A model generated the notes under the pieces. It worked only from the letters and a program-made list of their open reading frames with translations. It was not told the origin of the DNA and did not search any database. This document shows positions 54,805 through 64,000 of a DNA stretch of 64,000 nucleotides, piece after piece. The first letter of the stretch is position 1, and each line of letters begins with the position of its first letter. Source of the stretch: Monodelphis domestica (Eukaryota > Chordata > Mammalia > Didelphimorphia > Didelphidae); the NCBI RefSeq assembly GCF_027887165.1, contig NC_077228.1, positions 214,369,633-214,433,632 of the forward strand. Reading direction: 5' to 3'. A program made the translations under genes and the position numbers.

Positions 54805-55318
54805 TAAAAAAGAATGCTAATTCCCAGCTTTACAATCCCATAGATTTAGGCACACAATAAGATGGAAACCCTTATCAAGAGCCCAGATCCCTGGGTCCCT
54901 GAACTTGTATATGATTGTTGCTATTGGGCAGTCACAGGGACTGAATGGAAGGGGGGGCCTTAGGAGCTGTCAATCAGTGGGGAGTCTTCACTGCCCCCCC
55001 CCATTTACCACAAGGGGATTATAATTAAGAAAGCTTACAAACCTTGCACACATGGATTAGATGAAGTTTGCTTAGCTGATTCTGAGTATTAAAATTCTGC
55101 ATTCCTTTTCTTAAATGTAGCTGAACAAACCAATGATTGGGTACATGGGAAATTCCTGGTACATAAACAGGTCAATCTGTGTTTAAACATGGAAATCACT
55201 TCTGTCAGCTAGGTTCCAGCTAGCCTAGCAATAGGTCAATCCTCCCAGTTAGAAACACTGAGACGAAAAAAAAAGTCTGTGCCATTTTTAGCATATTATA
55301 AATACAATTCTCACTTCT
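54805..55318. other. Unassigned intergenic DNA
   Basis: I see no gene, and no repeat beyond short A-rich and C-rich runs. Confidence 0.4.
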
Positions 55319-55319
55319 T

Positions 55320-55440
55320 AACTGCATGACCCTGGGCAAGTCACTTAACTTCTACTTCCTAGCCCTTAATGCTGTTTTGCCTTGGAACCAATATACAGCA
55401 TTGATTTTTTTTTAAGATGTAAGGGTTTAAAAAAATAATA
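55320..55440 (+). repeat. SINE type A tail fragment
   Basis: CTGCATGACCCTGGGCAAGT to TGTAAGGGTTTAAAA. The head is missing. Confidence 0.75.
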
Positions 55441-55461
55441 ATATATATTATATATAAACAT

Positions 55462-55469
<8 letters not shown>

Positions 55470-55496
<27 letters not shown>

Positions 55497-55497
55497 G
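55470..55497. repeat. (AAT)n microsatellite
   Basis: About nine AAT units between two SINEs. Confidence 0.92.
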
Positions 55498-55602
55498 GGG
55501 GCAACTGGGTGGCTCAATGGATTGAGAGTCAGGCCTAGAGATGGGAGGTCCTAGGTCCAAATCTGGCCTCAGACACTTCCTAGCTGGGTGACCCTGGGCA
55601 AG
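55498..55602 (+). repeat. SINE type A, head half (split by LTR L)
   Basis: GGGGCAACTGGGTGGCTCAA to GACCCTGGGCAAG. It continues at 56,221. Confidence 0.9.
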
Positions 55603-56220
55603 TGTGGAGAAGGGAGAAATTATTGGATGCAAAGGACAGAAGCTGGAGATGGGCCATCTGTCAGTCAAATGAAGATTCCATTTGGAATGTGACTGGGAAA
55701 CAGTTGGAGGCAAGAGTCAACTGCTTGACTGAAGCTGAAGTCTTTTGGCTTTCTGGATGACCTGGAGGAAGCTGGTTGTTTATCTCTGGGACTGGAGATA
55801 ATCAAGTTGGAGGTGACCTGGCTGATTTGGAGGAAGAAGAAGAAAGACAATGGTCCTCATATATCTCTCTGACTGGTTCTGTTCCATGCTAGTGACTGAA
55901 TTGCCAATACTCTCAATATCCTCCAATCCAACACTCTAGAGAATAGGGAAATCCTACCCCTCTTACCTTATCCTCCACCCTTGCCCTGTCTTCCCCAAAT
56001 AAACCCCTTGTTTGACAAAGAAGATTAAGAACTATTTCATTGAAACCTCACAGCTCACACTGAGTGACTTGAGAGAGACTGAAGAAGGGGGAATGGGAGG
56101 CTGAAAGGCTTCTGAAGAGGGAGGAAAAGGGAGGAGGGTAGGCAAAAAGGAGATAACTATATGATCCATTAGTTATCTAGTATCCATCAAATATACACCC
56201 TCAAAATATCATCTATTACA
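55603..56220 (+). mobile_element. Solo LTR L, intact edges, inserted in a SINE
   Basis: 618 bp, starting TGTGGAGAAGGG and ending ATCATCTATTACA. The target CAAG is duplicated perfectly on both sides and belongs to the SINE motif CAAGTCACTT. A 4-bp duplication fits a class I (gammaretrovirus-like) family. Poly(A) signal CCAAATAAACCCC near 55,996. Looks whole as an LTR and is younger than its host SINE. Confidence 0.9.
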
Positions 56221-56316
56221 CAAGTCACTTGACCCCCATTGCCCAGCCCTTACCACTCTTCTGCCATGGAATCAATACACAGTATTGACTCTAAGACAGA
56301 AGGTAAGGTTTAAAAA
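56221..56316 (+). repeat. SINE type A, tail half (split by LTR L)
   Basis: CAAGTCACTTGACCCCCATT to CAGAAGGTAAGGTTTAAAA completes the SINE. Confidence 0.9.
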
Positions 56317-56569
56317 AAAAATACAATTGCATGGTCTTTCAAGGGGAGCTACACCTCCTTCTGGGCTAGGTCCACACAAAGGCAGAGTATAATACTGACT
56401 GAAAGCTCTGCCTGAGAGCTCGGCAGCCCCACAACCAAAGCAATCTGCTATGTTTGCTTCAATGGATAGTTTCCATACACTGAAGCCATCCATTTAGAAT
56501 TCTCCAATATTCCTATGGAGACATGATTTCTTCAGATGATACAGAGCATAAGCATACTCTGTTACTCAT

Positions 56570-57233
56570 CTTGTGTGAATCTTGCCCATGTAATCGCATA
56601 AGATTGCCACAGGGAGTCCCTGGAAGGCCTTCCTGAAATCTCACGTGATGTGGGATCCTGTCCTGCACCACCAAAGGGTAAGTGGGAAAATTCCTTTGCT
56701 TCCTTGCATCCAGGTGACTACTAACCCTAAAACATCAAAAACTCCTGATAAGACTCTGCTATGCCAAAGAGAAAGTCCCCTGAGAGAATGATCCTCCTTA
56801 GATGTCCTTTAGGTTTAGAGATGGACACAGAGATACACCTCCAGGCCATGCTTTGATACTGTAAATCTTAGATACATGGAGATGTATCCTGGTTTAGGGG
56901 ACAAATGTATCTAAGACATCTATTTGTCCCCTAAACCAGGGTCACTCCCAAAGTCTTCAGGCTGATCCTGGCCAGATGACCAACCTTCTCCCCTTGTGCC
57001 TGAGTGTATATCCTCCTGAAACCACTATCACCTGTTGTAAAGAGTATAAAGACCCCAGAACTGATGTCCTCAAAGAGGCAGCTTTCCATCTATGCTGTCC
57101 TCCCAGCCAAATTCAACCCGAATTCCAAATGAATAAATTTCTCCCTTTATTTCTAAGCTAAGTTGTGGAGTTCTGCATTCTTGCAAAGGGTACCCATCCT
57201 GAACCCAAGGGGTTCACCTCAAGCCTTCCACAG
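56570..57233 (+). mobile_element. Probable solo LTR H
   Basis: GAGTATAAAGACCCC (TATA-like, about 57,040), ATGAATAAATTTCTCCC (poly(A) signal) and a CTTGCAAAGGGTACCC... to CTTCCACA end give an LTR layout. Edges estimated. It carries an unusual 19-bp perfect hairpin at 56,888-56,940. Confidence 0.6.
56888..56940. repeat. Perfect 19-bp inverted repeat in LTR H
   Basis: The arm CCTGGTTTAGGGGACAAAT (56,888-56,906) and its exact reverse complement (56,922-56,940) are separated by 15 bases. Confidence 0.95.
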
Positions 57234-57454
57234 TACAAGGATTCTGGGAGGGGGGTTATTCCCTGTTGCCCCTCATCCCCACCCATTGGACCAAGCTAAA
57301 TTCTATCTCTTTGCATATATTGATGACTTTTTTTTGTGTGTGATGGTGGTTATATTTTATAATCCACTCATAGTCACCATACAGACAAGGACTATTTTCT
57401 CCCTCTACCTCCCACCCCCAATTTGGTATAAGTTTGTGATGGATATTAATAATA

Positions 57455-57702
57455 GTAACCAATATCTCTATAATGCTTAGTGTGTGCCAGATGTCATACT
57501 AAGTGCCTTACAATTATCATCCCATTTGATTTTCACAACAACCCTGGAGATATGTACTATTATTAACCTCATTTGACAGTTGAGGAAACTAAGGCTAAGT
57601 GGCATGCCCAGGGTCACACAATCAGATTTAAGCTTAGGTCTTCCTAGTCTTGAAGTCTTCCTGACTTCAAGCCCAGAACTTTATTAACTGCACCACCTAG
57701 TT
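57455..57702 (+). repeat. MIR/MIR3-type SINE
   Basis: TGTGTGCCAGATGTCATACT, ATCCCATTTGATTTTCACAA and GTTGAGGAAACTAAGGC follow the MIR3 order. Confidence 0.75.
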
Positions 57703-57739
57703 CTTAGGTGAGATCAAAGAAAAATGAAAAGGATCTATA

Positions 57740-58190
57740 TGGATAAAAAAAATTCAAAGTTGTTCTTTTTGTGATGGTAAAGAATTGGAAATTGAGGGGA
57801 TGCCCATCAGTTGGGGAATGGATGAACAAATTGTGGCATATGAATATGAAGGAATAGCTTGTGCTATAAAGGAATGATGAGGGGGATAGTTTCAGAAATA
57901 CCTGGAAAAACATAAGTGAACTGATGCAAAGTGAAGTGAGCAGAACCAGTAGAACATTGTACAGAGAAACAATATTGTGATGATCAACTGTGAAAGACTT
58001 GGCTACTCTGATCAATACAATGATCCAAGACAATTCCAAAGGACTTAATGAAAAATGTCATCCACTTCCACAGAGTGAAATGATGAACTCTGAATGCAGA
58101 TTGAAGGGTATTGTTTTTCACCTAAAAAAATGTGAACTCTTTAAGAGCAGGGTTAGGAAAAACAACAAAACAATTTTTCCAGTTACATGT
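57740..58190 (+). repeat. LINE 3' region (probably L1)
   Basis: AAAGAATTGGAAATTGAGGG, TCAGTTGGGGAATGGATGAA, TGATGATCAACTGTGAAAGA and CTCTGAATGCAGATTGAAG, the longest well-kept copy of this body here. Confidence 0.8.
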
Positions 58191-58275
58191 AAAGACAATT
58201 TTAACATTTTAAAAATATTTTTGAATTCAAAATTTGCTTTCCTTCCCTTTCCCCCTCATTGAAAAGGCAAGCAAT
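58191..58275 (-). repeat. LINE 3'-terminus fragment, antisense
   Basis: TTGAATTCAAAATTTGCTTT and GAAAAGGCAAGCAATTTG mirror the end of the LINE family, facing the previous copy. Confidence 0.55.
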
Positions 58276-58857
58276 TTGGCTGTTTTTGTATCCCTATCAT
58301 TTAACACAGTGTTTTCCATGTAGAAAGTGCTTAATAAATGCTTTGTGATTCCTAAAAAACAAAATTCCTGAATCCTCTACTTTACAAATTAATGTTATTT
58401 TGGTTCTTCTGTTCCTTTAGGCAGTTATGGCATAAGGAGGAAAACCTCTTTGGTAAAAAAAAAAATTTCTTTTAGGAGCTCCAATTATAGTCTTGACACT
58501 CTTGAGGTCGTAGACCCATGTTCAGAGGTAGAACGTAATAGGTGATAATCATAGGAAGTTCAAGGGGAGGTGGACCAAGGCTACCATTACTGAATAAAAT
58601 GATTCTCAAATGGGAGGAAGCACACCAGTTGGGTCTCAAGTTGACAACCTTGGTGTAGCTGTTCTCAGTTTTTTCTTGTTCTCTGAACCACTTTCAACAA
58701 CAAAACATCAATAAATGACAAAGGATTCCTCTTGAATACAGAATCAAATAAGCTCCTTTGGTTAGCTTTCAAAACTCTTCACAACCTTTCATCAAATTTA
58801 TCTCTTTAGGTATATTAAATATGTATAAATATGTATAACAGCATATATTACAACTTT

Positions 58858-58960
58858 TCTACAGGAATATAGCACAGGGGATAGAGCACCAGGCTCATTT
58901 TCCTGAGTTCAAATCTGGCCCCAGACACTGATTAGCTGTGTGAACCTGGGCAGCCAGTCC
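58858..58960 (+). repeat. SINE fragment
   Basis: AGCACAGGGGATAGAGCACC to TGTGTGAACCTGGGCAG. The tail is missing. Confidence 0.7.
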
Positions 58961-59116
58961 AGTAATAAGACTGCCCTCCTGCAAGGCAAATGAAGAACAG
59001 GATGAGCCAAGAACTAAAGTGATAACTTTTTCTCCCTGAACAAAATCTGTCCAAAATAGGCAAGTCTTTCAGCATGGCAGGGATTTACCAGAATCGCTCT
59101 GGCATCATCCTCTGAC

Positions 59117-59338
59117 TTGTTTTTCAGTCATGTCTAACTCTTCCTAGAGTTTTTTTGGCAAAGACACTGGAGTGCTTGGCCATTTTCTTCTCCAGCTCAT
59201 TTGACAGATGAGGAAGCGGAGGCGAACAGGGTGAAGTGACTTGCCCAGGGTCATGCTGTTAGTGTCCGAGGTCAGATTTGAGCTCAAGTTTTCCCCAACA
59301 TCAGACCTGGATATTCTATCCTTTGTGCCACCTACCTG
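59117..59338 (-). repeat. SINE type B
   Basis: TTGTTTTTCAGTCATGTCTA to TTTGTGCCACCTACCTG, antisense, ending 150 bp past the TTYH2 poly(A) signal. Confidence 0.85.
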
Positions 59339-59482
59339 TTCCTTTGACTGTTGTACAAAAATGTTTGTCATCTCCACAGCTTCTAGGGAACCACCATCAT
59401 ATTCCAGAAAAAGTCTGTTCAAGCCTCGTTTTCCTGGATGGCGGAGGAAGTTAGAAACCAACTCCACACTTTAGTATGAGTA

Positions 59483-59488
59483 TTTATT
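59483..59488 (-). terminator. TTYH2: Poly(A) signal of TTYH2
   Basis: AATAAA on the minus strand in GAAATAAATACTC. Cleavage is expected near 59,460-59,470. Confidence 0.5.
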
Positions 59489-60120
59489 TCTTTCTCCTGG
59501 ACAGATACATCCACATTCAGGCAGCAGAGGTTCCCCCATTTTGCTCCTTCAGGAGCCCCCCGAAAATGTTCCATTTACATGCATTAAAAATAGGTGTCCT
59601 AGTCACGACAGTGAAATGTTAAGAAGCAAAACCTTGTATAACTAGACACTCTGAGTGTCGTGGGCCATGGCGATGGACAAAGGCTGAAAGGATGTATTTA
59701 TGGTACACAGTATATACAGGTTGGTATTAGTGAAGGACACAGTGAGTCACTGAGAGTAGCTCCAACAGAAGAGCCCTCAGTTCGGTTGGCCAGGCTTGCC
59801 AATGCTGGTTTTACCTGCCATAAGCTAGCCAATACTCCACATTGCCAGTATTGTTATTTCAACAAAGGGAGCTTTTCCAAAACCACAAGGAGTCCCTCAA
59901 TCCCAAGCCAAAGCAGAGTTTTACTGCTGTTCTGGATGGGGCTTGAGTGTGTGTTCTTTGGGTTGGCAGGAGACTGGAAGCACCAAAAACCCTAATTGTT
60001 AATCCTCAGGAGAGGGAGGATGGTAGGTCATTATTTCCTCCTGGCCCAAGAGCCAATGTTCACAATGGAGGTGAAGGCTGGTAGCATGGGGTGTAAAAGA
60101 ATGGATGAAAATACATCAGT

Positions 60121-60320
60121 GAGGGGAAGCTAGGTGGTTCAATGGATAGAAACTCAGGCCTGGAGATTGGAGGTCCTGGGTTCAAATGTGCCCTCAGACA
60201 CTTCCTAGCTGAGTGATCCTGGGCAAGTCACTGAACCTCCATTGCCTAATTCTTACCTCTCTTCTGCCTTGGAGTCAATACACAGTATTGATTCCAAGAT
60301 GGAAGGTAAGTATTTAATTA
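60121..60320 (+). repeat. SINE type A
   Basis: GGGAAGCTAGGTGGTTCAAT to GGAAGGTAAGTATTTAATT, antisense to the TTYH2 3' UTR. Confidence 0.87.
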
Positions 60321-61733
60321 AAAAAGAAAGAAAGAAACTATCAGTGACAGGGAAGAGGTGTGACAGAGGAGACACAATTTCCTGCTTGTTGGTGGGACCC
60401 CACATCTTCCTCTTGAAAAAGAAAAAGAAAATTTTGCATGGAAATAAACATGAGAAAGCAACCTGTCTTTCCCACTTTTCCCTCAATGTGGAAATTCAAT
60501 ACCGTTATCCTGGTTAGCTGCCTTTCTCATTAAAGAGACCTTCTCTCGGAGGAGGATAAAACCAGGATCCTCCGCACACATTGGTGGATGTCTCACTTAA
60601 GTTTTCCATTGCATTTTATTAAAGAAAAAAAAAATCAGCACAGCCCAGGGGAACTAAATGCCAGTTTTCTTAAAAGCGTAGGAAATGAACCCCAGACTCT
60701 ACATCTTAAAAGGAGAATGTGCTGAATGTTTCTCTCCTCTGGATAACCAATTAGGGGGAAAAAAAGGAGGAGTTTTTCGAAAGTTTCCAGGACCACCTGA
60801 GACCAACCCGACCACCTCTGATAAACTCAGAGCAGAATTTCCATCTGTGGAGGAAGCAAGGCCGCCAAATGCATAGGAAGGGTGGGTGGCCAATGGCCAA
60901 CATGCATGATGCCTATACACTGATGTTGTGCTGAAATGAAAGAGGCCACACTGGCCCCATATCCCAATCCTACCGTCTTTTGGAAGACTATGAATGCACT
61001 CTACAATGCCATCTTTTTTCCTGCCTCTATCACGCTCCCATCCCCGTGTTCCATATTTGACAAACTTATTTCCGCATTGTAAGACTGTTGCTACCAAATA
61101 GTCAGTGTGGCCCTGTGGCTGATTTATTTGGACAGTATTGACGTATTCATTTCACATTTAGCTTCTCTTAAAAAAAAAAAGTTAAAACAAATTCTCCCCT
61201 GATCAGTACAATTAAGGGGGAGAGGAAGAGATTAAGAGATCCAATGACCTGTGCTTCTGACTGGGAATCACTATCAGAATGTAATAGAAGATAAAGTCCT
61301 CGGTGAAGGTCCAAGGAGAGGCAGCTCCGTCCCCAAGACTGTAGCAATCTGGTCCTTTCTTGGATTCCCATCTTTCCTTTGAAAGGAGAGAATGACTGAA
61401 GTACAACTTGGGAAACAACCTCTTCCAGGCTCCCACCAAAAGGCCTTCCCGACAGAGAGGAAGACAGCTAGGGAGGGCTTGGCACACACATGCCCTGGAG
61501 ATTCCCGACACCTTCACTCTGCTCGTGTTGGTAGTCCGCCATATTCCAGCACTCCAACCACGCTCAGGAGTCTGCCCTCTCTGAGTCAGCTCTAACCAGC
61601 TCATGATCTCTTCAGTCAAGCCTGCTTCAGTCCCAGGGTTCATGCATTTTTCTAGTTTCCTTTAATTTCTATTAAAGAAATGCAGCTTGAATATTCTTTA
61701 AAAAAAAAAAGGAGGAAAGAAACAAGCGGAAGA

Positions 61734-61817
61734 CTATTGGGCTGGAAACTCATTTCCATAATGCCTCATGTGCTCGTCAGTAACGGAGAGGTACGTCGCC
61801 CTCATGCTGGGAGTGTA
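61734..61817 (-). CDS. TTYH2: TTYH2 last coding exon (tweety family member 2 C-terminus)
   Basis: 84 bp including stop: 27 residues, YTPSMRATYLSVTDEHMRHY then GNEFPAQ. The acceptor CCCTCCAG precedes TAC ACT CCC, in phase 0. The tail matches the C-terminus of human TTYH2 as I recall it (PSMRATYLSVADEHLRHYGNQFPA). TTYH2 is a multipass plasma-membrane protein of the tweety family, described as a volume- or calcium-regulated anion channel. The cytoplasmic tail has Tyr motifs but no membrane segment lies in this exon. Its position, directly upstream of DNAI2 on the same strand, agrees with the mammalian gene order. The preceding exons lie right of the window; I found none between 61,818 and 64,000. 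Confidence 0.88.
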   Translation of the reverse strand, partial: YTPSMRATYLSVTDEHMRHYGNEFPAQ

Positions 61818-62164
61818 CTGGAGGGAGAAGAGAGAAAAAAATGAGAGCAGGAAATGCATTCCCATTATCACTCCTCATTAGGCATCTCGTTAGTTAAAGT
61901 TACATTAGAAAGTTCTAACTGTATAAAGACCCTGCAACAGTAATAAAAGCCTACTGCAGAATTCACCATCAGAAATGCACTTGAGGGAATAAGACACTCA
62001 TAAGGCAGTCAGGGATCTCCAGACTTTTTTTCTTTTTCCTGCAAAGGGGAATGAATGAGGTAATCCGCAGACTTCATAAACAGAGGGCATTTCTTCAGGA
62101 AATACCAAAGGGGGAGAGAGACACTGGTCATACCTAGGGGATGGGGATAGGGGAGATGAGTTTT

Positions 62165-62412
62165 GATGCTGTTTAGTCATTTTTCAGTTGTTTCTAACAA
62201 TTTGTGACCCCATTTAGGGTTTTCTTGGCAAACATATTGGAATGGTTTGACCATTTCTTTTCTGGCTGATTTTACAGATGAGGAAACTGAGGCAAACAGG
62301 GTTAGACTTGCCCAGGATCACACACCCAGTGAGGCCTGATTTGAAGTCAGAGACACGAATCTTTCTGGCTCCAGGCCTGGCACTCTATTTATGGCACCAC
62401 CTCGCTGCTCAG
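62165..62412 (-). repeat. SINE type B
   Basis: GATGCTGTTTAGTCATTTTT to GGCACCACCTCGCTGCTC, antisense, in the last TTYH2 intron. Confidence 0.87.
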
Positions 62413-62579
62413 GTGAGATGAGGGGGAGGCGCTAATATGAACCCTAAATGCTTCTGAAGGAGGAGAGTGATATTTCTGAGACTTCTAGCCCAGAACTCAA
62501 GTGGAACCAAAAATTCAAGTCTTTCAATACTACTTAGCCAGTTTTAGAATAGGAGATCTTAAGCTGGCATCTACAAACT

Positions 62580-62735
62580 TGTTTAAAACCCTCCCCCACT
62601 ATATTTCAATATCATTGGCTTCCTTTGTAACCCCACCGATTTTCCTTATCAATTTGTAAACTTTCCAGGAAGGCGTCCACAGGCTTCACCAGGCTGCCAA
62701 AGGGGTCATCCGTGACTCTAAAAAGATGAAGACTT
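62580..62735 (-). repeat. hAT-Charlie-like element (MER103 type)
   Basis: TATATTTCAATATCATTGGC, TTTCCTTATCAATTTGTAAA and CACCAGGCTGCCAAAGGGGT match the family also seen at 32,695. Confidence 0.6.
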
Positions 62736-62883
62736 CCTGTTTTCAGAAGAACCACTGAAGCCTTCGTAATCCTCTACCCTTGAAAAACAGTCTCAGCTCG
62801 TAAGGAGGAGGGAGACCCTGGATCTCTCTGTAGTAGCCCTTTTTAAAACCCACCTCCAAGATACACAGGATGTTAATCTGGGG

Positions 62884-63045
62884 CCCTTCATTGGTTCAGT
62901 GGATAGAAAGTCAGGCTGGGAGACAGGAAATCCTGAGTTCAAATGTGGCTCCAGGCACTTCCTAGCTGGATGACCCTAGGCAAGTCACTTGACCCCAGTT
63001 ATCTAGCCCTTACCTCTCTTCTGCCTTGGAACTCAATATTGATTC
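62884..63045 (+). repeat. SINE type A, body (host of nested SINE)
   Basis: CCTTCATTGGTTCAGTGGAT to ACTCAATATTGATTC. The tail continues at 63,251. Confidence 0.85.
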
Positions 63046-63250
63046 TTTTTTTTTTTAAACCCTTACCTTCCGTCTTGGAGTCAATACTGTGTATTGGCTC
63101 CAAGACAGAAGAGTGGTAAGGGCTAGGCAATGGGGGTCAAGTGACTTGCCCAGGGTCACACAGATGGGAAGTGGCTGAGGCCGGATTTGAACCTAGGACC
63201 GCCTGTCTCTAGGCCTGGTTCTCAATCCACTGAGCTACCCAGCTGCCCCC
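63046..63250 (-). repeat. SINE type A inserted in another SINE
   Basis: Antisense copy flanked by a perfect 14-bp target duplication CTCAATATTGATTC (63,032-63,045 and 63,251-63,264). Well preserved, so relatively young. Confidence 0.92.
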
Positions 63251-63285
63251 CTCAATATTGATTCTAAGACAGAAGGGAAGAGTTT
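63251..63285 (+). repeat. SINE type A, tail remainder
   Basis: CTCAATATTGATTCTAAGAC to GGGAAGAGTTTTTAAAA resumes the host SINE. Confidence 0.85.
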
Positions 63286-63299
63286 TTAAAACCTAACAA

Positions 63300-63430
63300 A
63301 ACAAATATTATTTTATTTGGTCCTCAAAACAACCTTTTGAAGTGGATACTGTTATTATCCCTATTTTATAGTTGAGGAAACAGAGGCAAACCGATGTTAA
63401 GTGACTTATCCAAGGTCATATGGCTAGTAA
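63300..63430 (+). repeat. MIR/MIR3-type SINE
   Basis: TTTGGTCCTCAAAACAACCT, TTATTATCCCTATTTTATAG and GAGGAAACAGAGGCAAAC follow the MIR3 order. Confidence 0.65.
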
Positions 63431-64000
63431 CATTTGAATTTTACTTTTTTTTTGAGTTTTCTTGACTCTGTGCCCAGTGCTCTATCCATGACAAGCCACC
63501 TTCTCTCCCTAGCTCTTCTGCCTACTAGTTCAGTGGCTGTGAAGTACCCCGTGAAGTACTACCTCTCCCTACATTTAACTGTGATTCCTTTATCACGCCT
63601 CCCTTTATTTGAGCTCGCTCACTGCCTGGGCTCCCTCTGGAGGGAAGGCAGTGGAGAAATGGCCTATCAACGGTTGCCATTTTAGATGCCAAAAGCTCCT
63701 CTTCTGCATCCGTCACTGAATGTCCAGAGACTGCCAGAAGATTTTAATATTTAACTCACCTCATTAAGGAAAATCCATTGAGGCAAAGTAGAATTAAACA
63801 TTGCCCAACATAAATTAGTTTTGATTGCCTATTTTCTCCCCTCGACACACAATCATGGATGAAAGGATGAAGGGTCGAGAAAATAACAATTCCTTGTCTG
63901 AATTCTAAACAGTCTGGGGAAGCCACCTCCTCCCTGTTGTGCTCTAACCACTGAGCCACCTACATGCTGGGCTTCTCCTGGCGTCCTGCTTCCATTATCT

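Larger units (their letters stand above)
59465..61733 (-). other. TTYH2: TTYH2 3' UTR (inferred extent)
   Basis: About 2.3 kb from the TTYH2 stop codon to just past AATAAA at 59,483-59,488 (minus strand). Earlier AATAAA-type signals lie at about 60,615 and 61,123, so shorter transcripts are possible. A type A SINE inserted at 60,121-60,320. The overlapping open frames on both strands here (for example 60,699-61,097 and 61,212-61,643) have no recognisable product. Confidence 0.55.

Noticed and set aside
61212-61643. 143-codon minus-strand protein
   Set aside because: It lies wholly in the inferred TTYH2 3' UTR, after the stop codon at 61,734, and has no recognisable domain.
61818-64000. Penultimate TTYH2 exon
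   Set aside because: I looked for the conserved segment before the terminal exon (NPRYENVPLIGR-type) and did not find it. The region shows SINEs, a hAT-like relic and unassigned intron.

Overview
The window looks like nuclear DNA of a marsupial. Split vertebrate exons with GT/AG borders lie in a sea of interspersed repeats. These include two dominant tRNA-derived SINE types that open with a GGCAGCTAGGTGGC-like head, CR1/L3, L2 and MIR relics, LINE 3' ends, hAT elements and many LTRs. I cannot name the species.

Host genes. Two genes lie head-to-tail on the minus strand, in the order TTYH2 then DNAI2, which is the order I recall for mammals (human 17q25). Positions 61,734-61,817 hold the last coding exon of TTYH2 (tweety family chloride channel-like membrane protein); its 3' UTR runs left to a poly(A) signal at 59,483. 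A 13-kb repeat-filled gap follows. The DNAI2 (axonemal outer-arm dynein intermediate chain 2) promoter is near 46,350-46,500. It carries a textbook RFX X-box two bases from a forkhead (FOXJ1-type) core. Seven DNAI2 coding exons follow at 38,133, 35,460, 33,441, 30,307, 23,972, 3,004 and 2,366. They are in frame across every junction and give residues 1-329 of about 600; the rest of the gene lies off the left edge.

A third gene, unknown to me, lies on the plus strand inside the 20.9-kb DNAI2 intron 6. It is a compact TATA-ORF-poly(A) unit (10,501-11,391) encoding a 169-residue protein with a perfect TRIM-like C3HC4 RING and no B-box, coiled coil or SPRY.

Repeats. DNAI2 intron 6 is an LTR-rich zone. 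It holds three solo LTRs that begin TGTCAAC or a close variant (9.2, 12.1 and 15.7 kb). It also holds four compact palindromes of about 390-407 bp (4.0, 13.35, 16.64 and 17.32 kb). Both arms of each palindrome are the 5' end of such an LTR in opposite orientation, and the 120-155 bp centre contains a tRNA-like sequence. At least two LTR subfamilies supplied arms. This is the most unusual system in the window. Other LTRs lie at 8.2, 17.8, 18.8, 36.1, 51.6, 55.6 and 56.6 kb. An incomplete gag-bearing ERV is at 26.86-29.73 kb, and a poly(A)-tailed retroposed copy of gag-pro-like RNA is at 43.68-45.15 kb.

RNA-derived and simple sequence. A nearly full-length 7SL (SRP) RNA retropseudogene lies at 34,688-34,968 (minus), directly against a 1-kb CT-rich tract. 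Four of the five large TTCC/TTTC/GGAA tracts sit exactly at the 3' tail of a retroposon. Most long open frames in the window are either these tracts or chance frames in repeats.
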